DNA of 64,000 bases from Stramonita haemastoma (GCA_030674155.1 CM060316.1:74490729-74554728); one strand, 5' to 3'; counted from the first letter of the stretch, positions 12,190-23,637 are shown. Notes: generated by a model not told the origin, from the letters alone. Made by a program: numbers and translations.

Positions 12190-12620
12190 CCAGTGTGTGT
12201 GTTGTTTGTCTGTGTGAGTGTGTATGTGTGTGTTGTGTGTGGTAGTGTGTTGTGTGTGGTGTGTGTGTGTTGTGTGTTGTGTAGGTTTGTGCGTGTGTGT
12301 GTGTGTGATGTGGTGTTTGTGTGTCTGTTTGTGTGTGGTATTGTGTGTGTGTGTGTTTGCGTGCATGCATGTATATTATGTATGTCGTGTTTGCGTTTGA
12401 GGTGCACTGCGTGTTGTCGCGCGTGTCGTTGTCCGTGTGTGTGCGTGCTGCTGCGTGCGAGTGTGTGTGTTTGATGTGTGTGCGTGTTGTGTGTGTTGTG
12501 TGTGGTGCGTGCTTGCGTGCGTGTTTTGGTGTTGTGTGTGGTGATGTGCCTGAGCGTGCGTGCGTGCGTGCGTGGGTGTGTTTGTGTATGTGTGTAGTTT
12601 TGCTGTGTGTTTCGCACACG
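12190..12620. repeat. (GT)n-rich imperfect array
   Basis: GT with frequent TTG, GCGT and GTTT interruptions over more than 400 bp. It generates long spurious frames on both strands. Confidence 0.95.
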
Positions 12621-13194
12621 CGTACGCAATCATGATTAGTCGATAACAAACATAAATTTGAATAATTGAACAATGTTTGGCCTGTCAAAATACAATCCTA
12701 CTTCACCCAGAAGGAGTGTAGGAATTAAGCGTAGTGCAGAGAAAAAGTATAGCTTTGCGTTGACTTCTTTGTCGTGACTTCTTCTTAATCCTTGAGGAGT
12801 CTTGTAGCATACAGGACTTCTTCTAAGCAGCATCTGTCGTGGTAATTAATCCTGACAAAGCCGATCTGTTCTCTGCAGTAGACTGAAGATACTTGTTGCT
12901 GACGTTCTGATACAAGTACTGAGAGATCAATGGTACAGACTATTCACCTGTATTGTGTATATGTAATCCTTCAAACGCATCAGAAAGGTACACAGCTGCT
13001 GCTTAACTCCCAACACTTTTTTTACGACACATTTGCCAAAACAAACTGTCGACAGCAAGCCATCATGTGAAACTGAATTCAAACACTAAAGGAATCTAAT
13101 AACGTGCAGCCCACACCTCGATTTATACAAAACAATATACCCAAAAAGTAAGTTCCTAGGGATACAGCAGCAGCACAAACTTCATTGCATGCAG

Positions 13195-13590
13195 ATGCAC
13201 ACACGCACCACCCTCATACACACATGCGCGCGTCACACATTCACTTCACGCACACGTCAATCACAACGTACACATCACACAAACCACACAACACAATTTG
13301 TGAAAGACTTTAAATGAATTTGAAACACCACACACACAACACACTCAACACATTCATCACTAACACACTACACCACAACACATCACACACACACACCAAC
13401 ATCACACACACACACACAGATGCTGACAGGATGGCTTGATGAAAAAAGCATTGTACTACATATTCAATGTACCTCTGTAATAAATTTGATTGACTTGACT
13501 TGACACACACACACATCACACACAACAACACACACACACCACACACGACAAACACATCACATACACACACACAACACTTAAGGATAAAAG
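13195..13590. repeat. Dispersed (CA)n tracts
   Basis: Several short CA arrays. A TTGACTTGACTTGAC repeat near 13488-13503 looks like a retroposon tail. Confidence 0.85.
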
Positions 13591-14031
13591 AAGTAGAAAA
13601 CGAGATTTTAAAATGCAAACATTCATAACACCACACATTATCTGACACATCTTACTCTACTCTCAAAAACATTAAACAACAAAAATGTGATCAAATCATT
13701 TCTAAAAAACCTTCTGGTGTCCTAGTTTCTTCAGCCTCACTGCAGAAGATGACATACTGTCCTCAAACAGGAACAGAAAGTTACACAAAAAGACATTTAG
13801 ACTGAGCAGCTGGCCTGATGATGGTAAAGGAAAGGGAGAAAGTCATGAAATAATGGAAGGGATGAGAGATGGGCCTAAACAACGTGACAAGATGGATTTA
13901 GAATTGTTTCGGGTTTTTGTTTGTTGGGTTGTTGTTTTTTACTGACAAAGCCAGTTAGTTGATGAATGCATCAAAAAAACAAATCCCATCTGCATGTCTT
14001 TCTGGTATTCATAAGACAAAATCCTGGTGGG

Positions 14032-14395
<364 letters not shown>

Positions 14396-14404
14396 AGGGT
14401 AGAC

Positions 14405-14610
14405 ATGGAGTATACATACTCAGATAAAAGAAACCTATTACACTTCACAAGCTTCTTAAGAATGGTAGTGGGGTCACTGCACTGGCGAAAACACCAGCTT
14501 TTTTTTCTTTTTTCCTATTTGTGGCAATCGTGAGTCTATACTTTGGTCTTGGCAAAGAATAAGGGCCAGGGTATTTTCAGTGATTCCCTATTTCTTTCTG
14601 CAATATACAG
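14405..14610 (+). repeat. Repeat X, copy 2
   Basis: Direct-orientation counterpart of 4995-5215, just outside the right arm. Confidence 0.75.
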
Positions 14611-14644
14611 TAATGCAAACAAAAGAAGCCGTTTATTTGTATTT

Positions 14645-14825
14645 CTATTTTATTCTTTTATTTCGAGGATAATGGAATAAGCACTTATGTGCTTTTTCTT
14701 TACATCCAGTCCCTGTGTGTATGCAGTTTTGTCAATTTTGTCATCCGTTCCCACCGGCACACAATAGCCTACTCTTCCGAAAAGCGGAGCTGGCTTTTAC
14801 ATGTGCGCAAGATGTTCTGTTAAAC
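14645..14825 (-). repeat. SINE A, 5'-truncated
   Basis: Minus-strand copy from the tail (TTATTTCGAGGATAATGG at the left end) to the ACATGTGCGCAAGATGTTCT segment; head missing. Confidence 0.9.
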
Positions 14826-15109
14826 GAGCATGAACATCACTCAGTACATACAATCCACAAACAATATGAACGTAGACCCTGACATCAACATCATCTACTG
14901 TACTAGGAAGGAAAATGATAATCTAATCCTCTGAGAGATCATGATATCCCTTCGAAGTGTGTGACTGGCTACCACCCAGATTCCACAAAACCACGGACAC
15001 AGCTGCTATACCGTGCATTTTGAATATGTCCTCGTTAATACTGTTTTGCTGATAAACAAAAACAAAACTCTCCAGAGCGAGTGCTGTAAGCATGAGCATC
15101 TCTACAGAT

Positions 15110-15350
15110 AAAGTCTCCCTCTAGCATGTGTTACTCTATTTTTCGTTAATTTCTTCCCATGTGTAGAGACAAGAATGAGCCCTGTATATAATTGTACTGT
15201 ACTGTATTGTAAATTAGTGCAGCATAATACATTCCATTGCACTGTATAGTGTTGTCTTGTAATGTATTGTGTCGTATTATAAAGTATTGTATTGTACTGT
15301 GTTTGTTTTTAATTTCTTTTTTTTTCCTGAGATCACAAAATCGAAGAATA
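15110..15350 (+). repeat. Tx1/L1-like LINE 3' UTR, copy 1
   Basis: Near-identical to the 3' end at 16560-16793: both contain GTGTAGAGACAAGAATGAGCC, TACTGTATTGTAAATTA, TTGTAATGTATTGTGTCGT and TCACAAAATCGAAGAATAC. Only the untranslated end was copied, as in severe 5' truncation. Confidence 0.85.
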
Positions 15351-15689
15351 CAAAAACAACAATGGTAAATAAAAAATATGTGGGGGGATGGGGGGGTGTG
15401 TACTTTACAAGATGTGAAGCATTGTAATCAGCAAAAGATCAGGATGCACAAATTTGCACCCAAAATCAAAATAAATTTTTTGGCGGTTATCCTCAGTCAC
15501 TAATAAAGATTACTATTGGAGAAATAGTAGTGAGGAAATACAAGTGCAAGTACCAACTTTTCAATCATTTTGAAAATGACTTATCAAAGATTCATTTTTT
15601 TTTTTAAATGAAAAGAAAATAAATTCTAGGGAATGAGGTCTTTCAGTGGCAGCATTGTAGACATTTCTGAGTAAGAACCATGCCTTTGG
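15351..15689. other. AT-rich non-coding stretch
   Basis: No gene. A T/A-rich self-complementary patch lies near 15590-15615. Confidence 0.55.
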
Positions 15690-15745
15690 CCTGACCTGAC
15701 TCGAGTTTCGGCTCCTGGATGAGCCCTCATCAGAGGTCCCGGTGG
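15690..15745 (-). ncRNA. Hammerhead-ribozyme-like motif (type I topology)
   Basis: Self-cleaving-RNA-like core read on the minus strand. The invariant CUGAUGA is at 15733-15727. Stem II follows as GGCUC (15725-15721), a six-base loop, and GAGCC (15714-15710). The invariant GAAAC is at 15709-15705. A minimal stem III AC/GU encloses loop UCGA, then the cleavage triplet GUC ends at 15698. Stem I pairs GACCU (15738-15734) with AGGUC (15697-15693). All elements occur in the order required for a type I hammerhead with open stem I. One G at 15726 is extra between CUGAUGA and stem II, which could weaken activity or be a homopolymer error. Minimal stem III hammerheads are known from Penelope-like elements and retrozymes of animals. 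No such element's protein is visible here, so the host element is unknown. Confidence 0.6.
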
Positions 15746-16190
15746 TGATTGAAACTCCACCTGCTGTGGTACCTTACAGCAAGACACATTTCAGAATTTA
15801 AAAGTGTCAATTGCATTCAAAGGAATATTTCATATTCCTGTGGCCTTTTGAAGCTGCCCTCAAAAGACGATGGTAAAAAGAGAAAGAAAATATGCTTAGA
15901 ATATATGTTGGAAAAAAATAAAGATTACTGAGTAATTATCCACAGTTCATTTGAACTGATTATTACATTTCTTCAAAATGTTGTGGACCCATCCATACTA
16001 AATGGAAGATGGCCACATAAAGAACTTTGCCTCTATATATGAGATTGTTTGTGTCAAACCTACTCGGATCTTTGAATATGGGGCTGTATGCACAGCATTA
16101 ACTGCATGCCAAAGGATCTTAAACACCAACCAGACCACTCAGGCAGAAATAAATAACTCAAGTCTAAAATCTTTGGCAGCACCTCGTCAG
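15746..16190. other. Non-coding stretch between the hammerhead motif and the LINE fragment
   Basis: No domain is recognised in the short frames (such as 15749-15931). It may include decayed upstream LINE sequence. Confidence 0.5.
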
Positions 16191-16795
16191 TTTCGCCTTT
16201 TTTTTGATTGAAAAAGAATTAATTCAACCGTTAGCAACTAAATTCTGGTCAAACAAGCTGGGTATCGAAATTCAGCCTAAAATATGGCTCACAGCCAATA
16301 CAACTACCACTGAAACTAGACTGCGATTACTCCATTGGAAAATTTTACACAATATATATCCTACTAACATATTGCTTAACAAGTTAGTCATAGCTAATGA
16401 TAAACGTTGCTCATTTTGTATTGAAAAGAGAGACTACATTGAACATTTTTTTTATGAGTGTAAAAGGATTTGTCAGATATGGAAATATGTTGAACATAAA
16501 ATACTAAGTTTGGAATGGAGCATCCATTTAGTATGGATGGGCCCACAATATCTCCAGAGATGAAGTCTTCCTCTAGCAAGTGTTACTTTATCCGTTAACT
16601 TCTTCCCCTGTGTAGAGACAAGAATGAGCCTTGTATATGATTTTTATTGTACTGTATTGTAAATTAATGTAGTATAATACATTTTATTGCACTGTATAGT
16701 ACTGTCTTGTAATGTATTGTGTCGTATTATTAAGTACTGTATCGTACTGTGTGTTTTTTCTGAGATCACAAAATCGAAGAATACAAAAACTTTTT
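16190..16795 (+). mobile_element. Tx1/L1-like LINE, 3' end copy 2
   Basis: Contains the C-terminal coding end (16204-16563) followed by a GTATTGTACTGT-rich 3' UTR nearly identical to 15110-15350, ending near ATCGAAGAATACAAAAAC. RT and endonuclease regions are absent. Confidence 0.8.
16204..16563 (+). pseudogene. C-terminal fragment of a Tx1/L1-like LINE ORF2
   Basis: A 119-codon remnant. Recognisable: LRLLHWKILHNIYPTN at residues about 47-62, then a zinc-knuckle-like CSFC...H...C arrangement (C-X2-C-X8-H-X4-C) in CSFCIEKRDYIEHFFYEC, the usual C-terminal feature of L1/Tx1-type ORF2 proteins. The frame opens after a T-run and probably follows a frameshift or truncation. The reverse transcriptase is missing, so the fragment is not functional. 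Confidence 0.8.
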
Positions 16796-17030
16796 CTACA
16801 GAGTTTTGTCAGGGACAACTCTCTCGTTACCGTGGTTTCTTTAACTTCGCTGAATCTATGTAGCACACGGGACTTCTGTTTATGGTCTCATCCGAAAGAC
16901 TATAACACCCAGAAGACATCTTAAAACCTAGTGGACGGGGGAAAAGTCAAGGCTCAAACGGGTGTTGAACCTTCACTTCCTGCTTTGTAGGCAAGTGCGT
17001 TATCTCAAGACCACCCATCCAGCCATCGAT
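16785..17030 (-). repeat. SINE B, 3'-truncated
   Basis: Minus-strand copy: ...TTTGTCAGGGACAACTC..., CTCATCCGAAAGACTA, and at the right end the tRNA-like head (GGTGGTCTTGAGATAACGCACTTG on the minus strand). It abuts the LINE tail. Confidence 0.8.
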
Positions 17031-18040
17031 TCAGTGCACATTGCAAAGAAATATAATGCAGACGAGAGTCGCACAGTCTCTGCATCCATCATGATGTTAA
17101 CAACACTGTCATTGTCACTGTCATCCCCAACATGACAGTCACCATGCCATGACACAAAGACTACATTGTCTGAGTTGTTTGTTTATGCACTGTTTTAACT
17201 ATGACACCAATTCTGGATTTTCTACCCCGCTTATGCACGGTGGGTTCTTCTTCTTCTTTTGTCTTCCTCGTCGAACGCTCAGACAGCAACAATACCGGTC
17301 TGTCACATGAGCGGCGAAAATGCGTTGCGCTGCCGGTAAGCACCTCACAAGTGAGACACAGTGCACCCGACTTCGACGTGGGAGAAAACTGTTAGGTTCA
17401 AATCTTTCTGGACAAAAACAGGATACTAGACCCAGAAGCCAGAAAATTGACAAGAAGTCAAGTCAAGTCAAAGTCAAAAACACTTCAATCATCCCTGAAG
17501 GGCAATTACAATCAGGAGGTGAGAGGAAGAAAAGAAGCAAGGTAGAAACAAAGAGAGGGACAGAAAAGTGGTACTTCCTAGAACAGAAAGTCAAGAAGGT
17601 AGGAATGCTATTTATACTGACAGACCCCAGTCATGGGAAAGATGGGTTCATGTTCTGTTCTTCAGCACAGGCAGACCAGGGGATAGCAGTCAGTGAGGGG
17701 GGACTTAGCACCCTCCCCAGTCCACAGTGAGTGGTGGTCAAGCGGGACCCTCCAGCTAAGGTGCTAAGGCCAACAAGCGGCTTCACAACCAGTGCTTATG
17801 TGTGGAGGAATCAGACCTGGCGCTCTTAAGGGCCACTCTCGATGGTCCAGCAGAAATGTAGAGTGTTCTCCTTCAGCGCTCTGAAGGTACCTTGATACCT
17901 TTAAGCTCCGCTTGGAGTGCTGTCACGGAGACTAGGATACAGGAGAAGCACTGGTTGAGACAAAGCTGTGGGGGATGAAGTCTGTGTGGCTGAGCTGGGA
18001 TAGAAGTCGCCATAAACAGTTGTTTTTTTGTAATGACGCT
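17031..18040. other. Non-coding stretch with a retroposon-like tail at about 17455-17520
   Basis: Contains an AAGTCAAGTCAAGTCAAAG repeat followed by CACTTCAATCATCCCTGAAG, which looks like the 3' tail of a minus-strand retroposon. The small frames around 17200-17730 have no recognised domain. Confidence 0.5.
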
Positions 18041-18044
18041 GGGG

Positions 18045-18482
18045 TGGTATAGCCTTGTGGTTAGAGCGTTGCGCTTCCGATTACACGGGATCGAGACAGT
18101 ATTCAAGCCACCACTGATTCACCAATTCTTGGGAATTTTCTCCTGTGTTAACATCAGTCCTGAGTCCATTCTCCTCTAAGTTCTCTGGATGAAACTATAA
18201 ACATAGTCCCCGTGTGTGAACGAACTTATCTTGTGCACATGTTAAAACCTTCTTGCTTTTCGGAAGAGTAGGCCAGTCATGTCGGTAAGAAAGGATGAAA
18301 AAGGGATATTTAATAGAACAAAATAAAAATTAAAAATTTTAAATGCATGCAGTTGAGTTGCGTTTAGACATCATCCTGTAGTCGGAATATATCTACCTTA
18401 ATAGCTGGCAAAAAAAAAGATCGCATACGCAAAACATCTCACCATCAAATAAACCTCAGAACTCTAGCCGAGAAACATATTT
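18045..18482 (+). repeat. SINE A2, full-length reference copy
   Basis: tRNA-like head with A-box-like TATAGCCTTGTGGTTAGAGC, a degenerate B box, the SINE A central body (GTTAACATCAGTCCTGAGTC, CTTTTCGGAAGAGTAGGCCA), then a 3' tail unlike SINE A: GACATCATCCTGTAGTCGG, GATCGCATACGCAAAA, CTCAGAACTCTAGCCGAGAAAC. The same tail recurs on the minus strand at 31.8, 35.7, 38.9 and 48.4 kb, which defines A2 as a distinct family sharing the head and body. Confidence 0.75.
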
Positions 18483-19065
18483 TTAAAGAAATGAATTCAT
18501 CAAAGATATTTTTCCCCAAAAAAATCAATTGGGGCATTTCCGTATAATGTCTTGCCTGTTAGCTTTGCAGACCGTATGTGGAATGATATTAACAGCAGAA
18601 GAAAAACCCTCACAAAGAAAGAGGCAGCTCAATAGGAATCAGAATGGCTCTCTCCAACCCTTTTTACATAAGATCATCCGCTCGGCCTTCACCTTTCACT
18701 GAAGCATTTCAATTATAATCAAACTCTGCAAAAAGATGATATGTTTTCATAAAACGGTTACAGAAACATCAAAGGGATCAAAACTATTTGAGTTAGGCAT
18801 CTGAGTGGATAATCAAATGAATGACAAAAGTGTAATGAAATAAGGGGAAGGATGAAAAGATCTGGGGACCACACTAACGGAACAATGGCGAATTGAATGA
18901 TATTTTGATTGAAACTCCAGACAAAAGAGAGCAAGGATGTATGAGCGGGATGCAGGCATTAACACGCTGGGCTATTTGTTTTTGGAGTAGGAAAGTGAGC
19001 TGGTGGATGAATGCAGAATAATGAAGTAATCCTGTCATTCATGTTTCTAATCAAAAAGTCGGTCA
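18483..19065. other. AT-rich non-coding stretch
   Basis: Nothing recognisable on either strand. Confidence 0.5.
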
Positions 19066-19069
19066 GACA

Positions 19070-19290
19070 ACAAATGAAAGAGAGACAGAGAACAGAGACA
19101 GAGGACAGAGACAGAAGACAGACAGATACAGAGACAGAGAGATAGAGACAAAAAGGAGAAGAAAGAGACAGAGAGAAGACAGAGACAGAGACAGAGACAG
19201 AAACTGCAGACAGACAGACAGACAGACAGAGACAGAGACAGAGAGATAGAGACAGACAGACAAACAGAGACAGAGAAAACGAGCGTATAA
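19070..19290. repeat. (GACAGA)n-type purine array
   Basis: Imperfect AGACAGAGACAG repeats with GACA units. Confidence 0.93.
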
Positions 19291-20079
19291 GAAGCTAGGA
19301 AAAGATGAAAATATGAGTATCAACAAAACCAGCAGTAAAAACAATAATAACTTGCACATCATTCAGTGTAAACCTGAAGCAATAAAAGAACAATGCCTGC
19401 AAAAACAACGCTATGGACTGCACTTGCAAATGAAGGCTGCACTCCCAAGAGAGCTATATCTTTCTATGTCCATTCTTTTCTGAATGGCTCCTCCTGTCCC
19501 GTGTTTTATTACCTTCTATGGACACCGTTGTCAAGCCGAGTGTTCTTCCCATTTCCAGAATACGTGTATCTATCACCTGTGACTTGATGATGCAGATGTA
19601 TCTTGCAGGTTGGGGAGATGTCTGATGCCAGAATACCAGTGTACATAACTATGAAAAAAGCTGTTAAACTGAGTCACGATATCAGAGCTACTAGCCTTTT
19701 GTGCTTCCCTTATCCTCGTCATGTTTTAGAGCCTTCATGTTATGACCAAAAGGACACTACAAAAGACGAAAGGATGCTACAAAGGAGATTCATGTTCTGC
19801 TTTGACTATGACGCCAGCTCCTGTCTTTGTGCCACTTCAGCGCTGGATAAGTTCATGCTGCAGTTTCTAATTCCAGCAGAGCTATAAATGGCTGTCACTG
19901 AAGGGAGCTAAGCACTGGTCTTCCTTCACTCCAAAACCAGAGGTCACTAAGCCTGACACTGCCGCTGCGCCATGATGGTCAACAGACGTCAGATAAAAGC
20001 AATGTATACCTTCAACTTCACCTATCCCGTAGTCTATTTGATTGTTAGAAAACCAGTGAAGATTCCACAACCAGCTTCC
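19291..20079. other. Non-coding stretch
   Basis: No domain is recognised in the short frames (19393-19587, 19603-19887). Single-copy within this window. Confidence 0.5.
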
Positions 20080-20222
20080 CCCTCAAGAAGGCAGGAGCTC
20101 ATTTATAACTGGGTGAACTGGGGAATTGTTTGGAAGACAAGACATGCTAACGGTAACCACACCCAACTCGACCTAACCTTAGCTTGAGGTGAGACAAGTG
20201 CTCTAATCACAGAGCTATCCTG
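20080..20222 (-). repeat. SINE C, diverged 5' part
   Basis: On the minus strand: GACAGGATAGCTCTGTGATTAGAGC head, then a degenerate GTTAAGC...GAGTTGGGTGTGGTTACC segment matching the 5S-like part of SINE C, then TTCACCCAGTTATAAATG. Confidence 0.65.
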
Positions 20223-20224
20223 TC

Positions 20225-20575
20225 TTGCGCATGCATGCACACACGTGCACACACACATGCACACACACACACCTACACACATGCAAATATATATATATAT
20301 ATGTATATATAGTTAAGACAACAGCTAACCAGAGGTGTGTGTTTGTGTGTGCGCACACGTGCGTGCATGAGTTGTGTGTATGTGTGTGTGTGTGTGCGTG
20401 TGCGTGTGCGTGGGTATGTGTATTGTGTGTGTGCGTGCGTGCGTGCCTGTGCGTGCGTCCGTGTGTGCGCGTGCGTTCGTCCGTGCGTCGCGCGTGTACA
20501 TCCGTGTGTGTGTGTGTATGCGTGCGTGCGTGCGCGCGCGCATGTGTGTTTGTATGTGTGTGTGTGAGATAGTTA
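20225..20575. repeat. CA then GT/GCGT clusters with a short TA tract
   Basis: CA (20225-20285), TATATA (20288-20310), then GTGT/GCGTGC to 20570. Confidence 0.94.
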
Positions 20576-20704
20576 ACTGGTGTGTAGAGAAGGCAGCTAG
20601 TTGCCCTGTGTGCCCAGACGTCAGGCAGTGTTAGTGTTGCCTTTCCTGTTACCGCTTTGCTCTTTCGCTTTTCATTTCGTCACCTGTCAACATATCATTT
20701 GTAA

Positions 20705-20780
20705 AAACTTGCACACGCACACGCGCGTGCGAATTCGCACGTGCGCACCCGTGTGTGTGTGGTGTGTGTGTGCGCATGTG

Positions 20781-20870
<90 letters not shown>
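20705..20870. repeat. (GT)n microsatellite with GCGC start
   Basis: Long pure GT from about 20785. Confidence 0.97.
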
Positions 20871-20873
<3 letters not shown>

Positions 20874-20970
20874 CATATGGTGACAGAAAAATAATCATCA
20901 AATCATGTATACGAATGTCAGTGGTAGAAATAAAGACATATAGACAAAGAAAAACAAAACCCAAAGAGAA

Positions 20971-21047
<77 letters not shown>

Positions 21048-21240
21048 CTGTCTGTCTGTCTGTCTGACTGTCTGTCTGTCTGTCTGTCTGTCTGCCTGTG
21101 TACGTGTGTATGCACGCGTGTATACGTTTGCGTGCGTGCACGTTTGTGTGTGTATGTGAGCGCACGTATGCATGCGCACGGGCGTGCGTGTGTATGTGCG
21201 TGTGTGTGCTTGCGTACCTGCGCGCATGTATGTGTGTATA
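20971..21240. repeat. (GT)n, (CTGT)n, then GCGT-rich
   Basis: Pure GT to about 21046, CTGT to 21095, then interrupted GT/GC. Confidence 0.96.
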
Positions 21241-21720
21241 CAGACAGCGACAAAGACAGTGACCCTTTCTCAAGGCCCCAGACTTGTAATCCGGCACCAG
21301 TGCTGACAGTCACAGACACCGTAAACATCCCAGTGAGGCCTGGCCGGGGTGTAAACCTGCCACCCCTCCCCTCCCCCCCCCCCCCCCCCATACACACACA
21401 ATACAACCATTGAAGGTCTTCACACAACTGCTGTAAACACCATGCCTCTGTTCGTCAGTCACCAGTATCGCCAGTGTTGTAGTCGTCCTTGTTGTAAAAT
21501 TGTTGTTGTTCTGGTTTATCTCAAGTCTGGAGCAGAGTGTTGGCATTGTAGCGGTCTGTCCGAGTCAGCTGTCTACACAGCACAATGATCCTTGTTACAA
21601 ACCAGACAGTATCTAGGACGCTGAGAAGTCCAGGCTTAATGTCGTGATAGGGGCAGAATCTGCTTCTTTATCTCTAGTTTTGTCTTCTACTGGTTTTCCT
21701 TGTGTCTCATTTTCCTTTCT
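21241..21720. other. Non-coding stretch with a C-run
   Basis: A C-rich run lies near 21370-21389. No gene is recognised. Confidence 0.5.
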
Positions 21721-21840
21721 GTTTATTGTTGTTGTTGTTGTTGTTGTTGTTTTCTTCTTCTTCTTCTTCTTCTTCTTCTTCTTCTCTTCTTCTCTTCTTC
21801 TTCTTCTTCTTCTTCTTCTTCTTCTTCTTCTTCTTCTTCA
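21721..21840. repeat. (TTG)n then (TTC)n microsatellite
   Basis: About eight TTG units followed by about 29 TTC units with two CTC breaks. The complementary strand is GAA, a triplex-forming repeat. Confidence 0.97.
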
Positions 21841-22887
21841 GCCTCCCGTCTCTCAATCTTTACATTTTTGTTTTTCTTTAGATGTTCTTCTCTGAATCTT
21901 CTTGTCTTGTCTTCTGTGTTTCCAGCTTAGTGTTTTGTATACTAGATACCAATGAATGATATGAACACAATTGGTTATGGAATACGAAAATGCAAATTAG
22001 ATACACAAATGTAAAACAGTTTTTTTCTTTTCTCTACTGCTAAAACAGTGTCAAATACTTTAATGTCACAGTCAATCTGCGATTTTACACAAACATCGTA
22101 AACCTTCAGTAAATGGATGCACATGTGTTGGACGTAGTGTTCACTAGGAGCAAGCTGTCAGCATTAAATCCGATCACACCACTAACCACAGGAGAATGTG
22201 TCTGGCGAGGGAATCAGGCTGATATATGTAGAGGCATTTTTACCGGCCTGCCCCTCATAAATGTTTGCTTCTAAACCCCCTCAACGGTATAGTCCTAATG
22301 CCAGCTTTCCAAAACAATTTCCATGGATCCTATCTCTGGGAATTTGTTTTTTTTGTTTTCTTGTGTGTGTGTGTTTTTTTTATTACTTGAGCTGATTTTA
22401 ATCATGTGCAATGTTTCCTTCTTGTTTGAATATGCGTTACTAAGCACTTATTCCCTTTTGGTTGTGCTAGTATTAGTTGATTGATTTATGACAAATTAAT
22501 AATCAAAGTTGGGATGAAATTTTGAATGATTTGCACTTCCATTTTCAGGTAATCATCTGACGCATCTTTTGTAAGAATGAAATCGTTTTCTATTCCCAGT
22601 CTGATCAGAATTTAAAAAATTCGTTAACAGTTTCTTTTTACGTTTTTATAATACAGCTTCTATTCCAGCAGATACTACATGTCTTCGAACATTTTTTAAG
22701 GCTCGATAAAAGAGAAATTCAGAGAGATAGGATAATGGGCTGTGAGCATGAATGCCCATTTATCATATCTCTAATACAAAAAAAAATAATAAAAAAATAA
22801 AAACATTTCACAAAAATAAACACTTAACTAACCAGAAGAAAATTTAACAAGACACTAACAACCACACACATAACTATGTATCATCTA
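21841..22887. other. AT-rich non-coding stretch
   Basis: More than 1 kb without microsatellites or SINEs. No coding frame above background. It could be intron or intergenic. Confidence 0.55.
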
Positions 22888-23064
22888 ACGCACACGTTAA
22901 AACCCGTTCCTCTTCTCGGAAGAGTGGCCACTCCTGTGTGCCGGTGAGAACAAATGACAAAATGTCCAACACTGCAAACACACTGGGAGTGAATTAAAAA
23001 AAACTGTGCACGAACGCTTATTCCACTATCGTGGAAACAAAATAAATAAACAAATAAATAAATG
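22888..23064 (+). repeat. SINE A, 5'-truncated, AAAT tail
   Basis: Plus strand from GCACACGTTAAAACCCGTTCC to (AAATAAAC)n; followed directly by a LINE end. Confidence 0.85.
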
Positions 23065-23215
23065 TATCAATGACAACATCAGCGAATGGACAGGCCTAGA
23101 ACTCAACCAAATTTTGAGAAAGGCAGAACAGAGAGAGGAATAAGGGGAGAACTGGTTGCCAAGTCTACAGGGGTGCCCCCACGGTCGCCAGACTAAGGGA
23201 TAGATAAATAGATCA
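23065..23215 (+). mobile_element. RTE-like LINE 3' end, subfamily 2
   Basis: Encodes NISEWTGLELNQILRKAEQRE and an untranslated end with TGCCCCCACGGTCGCCAGACT, finishing in a GGGATAGATAAATAGAT tail. It matches the nested fragment at 50436-50855 (opposite strand there), so it is the same LINE subfamily, reduced to its last 150 bp. Confidence 0.8.
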
Positions 23216-23615
23216 ATGATGCAGTTACATTCTTTAGCCTGTCCAGCAAACTGCAGTCTCCCCATGGGCATTGTGTCTTTCCGCTGTCTGTCAGCCGTGA
23301 GGCCTCCCTGTTTGCTAGTCTCTTCAGCAGAAGGAGTCTCCAGAGAAATTCCCCCACGATACAACACACAGCTCCCTTCAGCACCGAAAAGAAAAAGTGG
23401 AATAATATTTATTTTCGCGGGCAGTTCTTCCCATTGTTGTGTCCATCTTTTCCATTCCTATTATTGTTCCCTGTCCCTTTTCTTCCCCTCAAACAAATTT
23501 TTAAGACTGAAACGAAGGATTTTCAGATGTCTGCTTCGGTTCAGCAAACATATATTGGTTTCAATCACGCTTTTTAAAAAATGGTGGAACTAAGGTTTCT
23601 CTCAAAGACAGTGAA
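23216..23615. other. Non-coding stretch
   Basis: Nothing recognised. Frames at 23193-23384 (-) and 23216-23593 (+) lack domains. Confidence 0.5.
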
Positions 23616-23617
23616 GG

Positions 23618-23637
23618 GAGAGAGAGAGAGAGAGAGA

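Larger units (their letters stand above)
10605..13880 (-). repeat. Right arm of the inverted duplication
   Basis: Reverse complement of the left-arm blocks in mirrored order (pairs listed under the left arm). The intervals between blocks contain CA/GT arrays and three short SINE A tails instead of the near-full SINE A of the left arm. Similarity is high but broken by many small indels. Confidence 0.85.
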
